Part shown: positions 60,168 to 64,000 of the stretch, piece by piece
Layout: every line of letters begins with the position of its first letter
Numbering within the stretch: the stretch's first letter is position 1
DNA from: Glandiceps talaboti
Lineage: Eukaryota; Hemichordata; Enteropneusta; Spengelidae
Direction of reading: 5' to 3'
Length of the DNA stretch: 64,000 nucleotides
NCBI RefSeq assembly: GCF_964340395.1
Contig: NC_135562.1
Span: 501,001 to 565,000 of the forward strand
Position numbers and translations under genes: made by a program
The notes under the pieces: generated by a model
What the model was told of the DNA's origin: nothing
The model's database searches: none
Seen by the model: only the letters and a program-made list of their open reading frames with translations

Positions 60168-60412
60168 TATATGAAGGGATTTTAGCACTGAAAACGTCTG
60201 CAATATAAAAGTAAACAGATTATCCAAGGCTTTATCGGCTTTCAAAAGCAGTGAAGGGAACTTTACAATCTCTAACTGAGTACTATAGGGATATGTTTCA
60301 TACGTGCAGTTATAACACATTGTAAAACTAGCGTGAATGATTCCATCGAGGAATATGTCGATGTGCAATGAATACTCATAAAACCCGACCAAGTGTACTA
60401 TTTGATATTATT
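60168..60412 (-). CDS. Candidate coding segment, unrecognised (weak TNF-like strand pattern)
   Basis: A minus-strand frame open for about 80 residues, containing HLVGFYEYSLHIDIFLDG and later CTYETYPYSTQLEI, ending at TAA near 60168. Alternating hydrophobic strands and the YEYS/YPYSTQL spacing faintly recall the beta-sandwich of TNF-type ligands, but the match is too weak to name. A GTAAAG after QLEI could be a donor. It may be an exon or a decayed remnant. Confidence 0.22.
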
Positions 60413-60648
60413 TTTGAAACTGTCTTGAATGACACGAATTCGACCCCTGGGATTTGATCTCATAAATATTTCATATATGTATATCATAGGAAAAATCATT
60501 TTAGCTCAGGTTGGTGGTAATAACACGCTTCATGCACTTGCACTTGAAAGGCATCCATACAAAGGATTTACACTTGAACGGCTTGGATATATGTTTACCA
60601 AAATAACCGTTTAGGTTATGGTGACACACTGTGTGTGATGTAACATAC

Positions 60649-60905
60649 AGGTTTTGATAAAGACATATGCAGTATAGATGTCTTAAATTCTTGATTTGAA
60701 ACCCTGTGATGTCGGCAGTTGAACCAGAAATGAGGTCTATTTCAATAAGGTACAATGCTAATCGACAGCCAATTTGTCTGACAAAAACTACAATTTCAAT
60801 ATTCGAACCTCTCAAACCTTTGCCATATAAAAGTTTGTTCTGAGGTCCTTTGGAAATGATGTTCTTCACCAACTTGTTTTCAAGGAAATCCAGTTGATCA
60901 ATCCT
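60649..60905 (-). CDS. Candidate coding exon, unrecognised gene
   Basis: A minus-strand frame open from 60905, reading IDQLDFLENKLVKNIISKGP, then LRGSNIEIVVFVRQIGCRLA and GSTADITGFQIKNLRHLY, to a possible donor (CCT|GTATGT, last exon base 60649). About 85 residues with alternating strand-like character and a normal amino-acid mix. No recognisable family. The 5' boundary is unclear: a TAA precedes it without a good acceptor. Confidence 0.25.
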
Positions 60906-61245
60906 TTATTTTAGGTAACACACTATCCGGCTCTCATTTTAGATTCTAATTAAAGATCATTGCATGGCTGGCGTTACTGTCTTGCATCCTCAAATAAATT
61001 TTAAAAAGTGTAATAGATGAATGAATAAATGAATGAATGAATGAATGAATGAATGAATGAATGAATGAATGAATGAATGAATATAATTGCATAGAGAATA
61101 TTATACTATAAAATCCCCTTCTCAAATAATCGTAAAGCGGATTTTGGATGCAGACCTTGTCTCTATTTTACGACCTTAGAGCAGCGTAAAGTGTCGAGGC
61201 ATTCGAAGCCTAGAATTCCAATACCTACTATACATAATGCATGTA
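60906..61245. other. Spacer with (ATGA)n microsatellite
   Basis: (GAAT)n/(ATGA)n at about 61012-61083. Otherwise unique. Confidence 0.7.
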
Positions 61246-62210
61246 GCTTGTCTACAAATATGTGTAGTTTGTCTACATACGTATGTAGTTTGTCTACAAA
61301 TGTGTGTAGTTTGTCTACAAATGTGTGTAGTTTGTCTACATACGTGTGGAGTTTGTCTACAAATGTGTGTAGTTTGTCTACAAACGTGTGTAGTTTGTCT
61401 ACAAATGTGGGTAGTTTGTCTACATACGTGTGTAGTTTGTCTACAAATGTGTGTAGTTTGTCTACAAATGTGTGTAGTTTGTCTACAAACGTGTGTAGTT
61501 TGTCTACAAACGTGTGTAGTTTGTATACATACGTGTGTAGTTTGTCTACAAATGTGTGCAGTTTGTCTACAAATGTGTGTAGTTTGTCTACAAACGTGTG
61601 TAGTTTGTCTACAAATGTGTGTAGTTTGTCTACAAACGTGTGTAGTTTGTCTACATACGTGTGTAGTTTGTCTACAAACGTGTGTAGTTTGTATACATAC
61701 GTGTGTAGTTTGTCTACAAATGTGTGTAGTTTGTCTACAAACGTGTGTAGTTTGTCTACAAACGTGTGTAGTTTGTCTACAAATATGTGTAGTTTGTCTA
61801 CATATGTGTGTAGTTTGTCTACAAATGTGTGTAGTTTGTCTATAAATGTGTGTAGTTTGTCTACAAACGTGTGTAGTTTGTCTACAAATGTGGGTAGTTT
61901 GTCTACATACGTGTGTAGTTTGTCTACAAATGTGTGTAGTTTGTCTACAAATGTGTGTAGTTTGTCTACAAACGTGTGTAGTTTGTCTACAAACGTGTGT
62001 AGTTTGTCTACAAATGTGTGTAGTTTGTCTACAAATGTGTGTAGTTTGTCTACAAACGTGTGTAGTTTGTCTACAAACGTGTGTAGTTTGTCTACAAATG
62101 TGTGTAGTTTGTCTACATATGTGTGTAGTTTGTCTACAAATGTGTGTAGTTTGTCTATAAATGTGTGAAGTTTGTCTACATATGTGTTTGTAGTTTGTCT
62201 ACATGCATAG
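61246..62210. repeat. Minisatellite, 21-bp unit, about 46 copies
   Basis: Unit TGTGTAGTTTGTCTACAAA(C/T)G, with a CTACATACG variant. TGTAG...CTACA forms a short inverted repeat in each unit. The open frames (VCSLSTN heptads and others) are artefacts of 21 being a multiple of three. Confidence 0.97.
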
Positions 62211-62254
62211 TTTATTTATGTAATGTGTGTAATTTAGTCTGCATGATGTATGTA

Positions 62255-62605
62255 TGTCATATAATGATAATGATAATAAATAAGCACTTATAGAGCGCCT
62301 TATATCCAGAAAGTTTCATGGGCACTTAACAGGAACTATTAAACAGAGACAAATCAAGGAAAAAAAACACTTTCTAAAAACACGTTGATTATCTATGCAA
62401 AGGCAAAATGGCAAATGATGCGTATTGAACACAAAATAAGGTCCGATAAATAATGAATAAGTCAATACCAACTTATGTATAGGCTATAGGCCTGTTTAAA
62501 AAGGTTATAAGATTGGTCTTATAAGAAGTCACTATTTGACATTTCCGTGTATCTAGAGGCATTCCATAATTTCGGGGCAATGCGAAAAAAAAGCGCGATC
62601 TCCAA
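62255..62605. repeat. Probable dispersed repeat fragment
   Basis: Begins in (AATGAT)n-like sequence followed by AAATAAGCACTTATAGAGCG and later GGCATTCCATAATTTCGGGG. This combination resembles a common SINE-like interspersed repeat of marine invertebrates as I remember it. No second copy in the window supports it. Confidence 0.3.
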
Positions 62606-63201
62606 ATGACATCTAAAATAATGGTGAGTTCAAATCTCTTTATCTTGCATAAACATCATCAAACACATTCTAACTTTAAGGCCATACTACTAAAAGATGT
62701 CATGCTCTTGCTGAGGAAGAACCATCGCATGCCAAGGTACAACACCGCGCCAGGGGTACTATTTTGTTTCAGAGCTACCTTCCACGAAGGGGGTAAAACG
62801 CCAGAAGCCAAACTACAAAACTACTCATTACACAGGGCAAGGTGTCGGATTTCTTCAAAGCATTCTCCCAATATCAGGAAATCATTTTCTCCACACGTAC
62901 GCACTACATGACTTAAAACACTAGTTGACGAGACGCAATACAACTATTTTCTTTATGTTTGGCGACTTGTATTCATACGCTTTATATGTAGTCTTTATAC
63001 TAATACATATATCGCAGCGTATCTCCCCTAGTTAAAACTCTATTACATTCAGACCTGATAACATCTGTATTCATTTCAAATATTCATGATTTCACAATAA
63101 CTTTCCTTGAAATCATGCGATTTACCCTAGAGGGCAAAACTGATTACAAGTTGTATGAACCATCTATCATAATTATCTTTGTGAGCAGGATTCTATAGTA
63201 A
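62606..63201. other. Unique DNA, unrecognised open frame
   Basis: A 101-codon frame (62606-62911) has no recognisable domain or splice context and continues out of the probable dispersed repeat, so it is probably not a gene. Confidence 0.45.
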
Positions 63202-63356
63202 TGTATGTATGTATGTATGTATGTATGTATGTATGTATGTATGTATGTATGTATGTACATTTGTATGTATGTATGTATGTATGTATGTATGTATGTATGT
63301 ATGTATGTATGTGTGTGTGTGTGTGTGTGGGGGGGGGTGCGTGCGTGCGTGTTTGC

Positions 63357-63394
<38 letters not shown>

Positions 63395-63446
63395 ATGGAT
63401 GGATGGATGGATGAATGAATGGATGGATGAATGGATGGATGGATGT
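63202..63446. repeat. Compound microsatellite (GTAT)n, (GT)n, (CTGT)n, (GGAT)n
   Basis: Successive pure tetranucleotide tracts with a run of eight or nine G at about 63328. Confidence 0.98.
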
Positions 63447-64000
63447 AGACATATACATTGCCACGGACGACCAGGACAGTTGAAATACTCACATTTAAAA
63501 GTATCTCATTGCCATCATCGTTGATGCATTTAAATTAGAAGCAAATACAGATGTAATCTGCAAAATGCACAGTAATGTTTCTTATTTCTTCACTTTTTTT
63601 ACTAACTACAAAACCATCTCAACTTTATAAGAATCTTTAATTGAAAGTGGTTTCCTTTTTCCTTTCCCAAGGATGAAAACTGCATTGAAAGGATCACATC
63701 CATTAGTTTTGATATAGTCGGAGTGTTACAAAGAGATTCTTGTCATGTTGAAACCAATACAATTCTAAAAGAAACTCTTATTCACTTTGTTCAATACGTG
63801 TGTACATATGCATTTAAACTTTATAAATGTAGTTCACTTCAATTGATAACACGGTTTATATGTCCGAGTTGGAGGATACATTTACGTGAACACTTTTATC
63901 TATGATCCACGATGTGTTTTTTTAGAATCTTATCTTGTAAATCATCTGCCTGGTGTACTATCGCAGTATAACTCTACTGTGGTTATAAAGTATCTTTCTT
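63447..64000. other. Unique DNA to the window end
   Basis: No feature recognised. Confidence 0.6.

Noticed and set aside
61191-62168. A 325-codon frame of CSLSTNV heptads resembling a structural protein.
   Set aside because: 21-bp minisatellite; a second register is open as well.
62606-62911. A 101-codon frame considered as a small gene.
   Set aside because: Continues out of a probable dispersed repeat and has no domain or splice evidence.

Overview
Eukaryotic, animal-type DNA. The few coding exons have GT-AG splice sites, A/T-rich introns and long intergenic stretches, with no operons or bacterial-style gene packing. By my own sum about 30% of the window (roughly 20 kb of 64 kb) is tandem repeat: some two dozen unrelated minisatellite arrays with units of 17 to 90 bp, plus microsatellites. 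The telomere-type CCCTAA tract, the XK-related and class A receptor genes, the very high minisatellite load and several small inverted-repeat elements point to an invertebrate deuterostome. A lancelet (Branchiostoma) is my best guess, but that is an inference.

Layout. 1-5.4 kb: probably an intron of an XK-related (XKR4/6/7-like) gene, filled with minisatellites and a small foldback element. 5429-5613 and 9502-10406: the last two coding exons of that gene on the + strand; its first exon(s) lie left of the window. The intron between them starts with a 68-bp minisatellite whose units are degenerate copies of the exon end plus its splice donor, followed by a 27-bp array. 10.4-14 kb: 3'UTR and downstream repeats. 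14-52 kb: no gene I can recognise. This part holds unique AT-rich DNA, microsatellites, minisatellites (17, 21, 26, 27, 31, 42, 75 and 90 bp units), two copies of a short MITE with target-site duplications, other dispersed repeats, an interstitial telomere tract, CRE and E-box motifs, a few candidate 5' exons or promoters, and two weak candidate coding exons near 28.7 and 29.8 kb. 52472-53674: an intact single-exon reading frame for a 400-residue class A (rhodopsin-like) peptide-type GPCR on the + strand, with a strong splice acceptor in its 5' leader. 54-64 kb: further repeats, and weak candidate exons of an unrecognised minus-strand gene at 59.4-60.9 kb.

The two firm genes have no evident functional link. 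XKR proteins are plasma-membrane scramblases or their relatives, and the GPCR is an orphan peptide-type receptor. The most interesting structure is the amplification of the XKR exon/intron junction, which gives one real and eleven decoy splice donors in a row. Most long open frames in the window, including two frames of more than 1000 codons at 46-49 kb, come from repeat units whose length is a multiple of three and are not credible genes.
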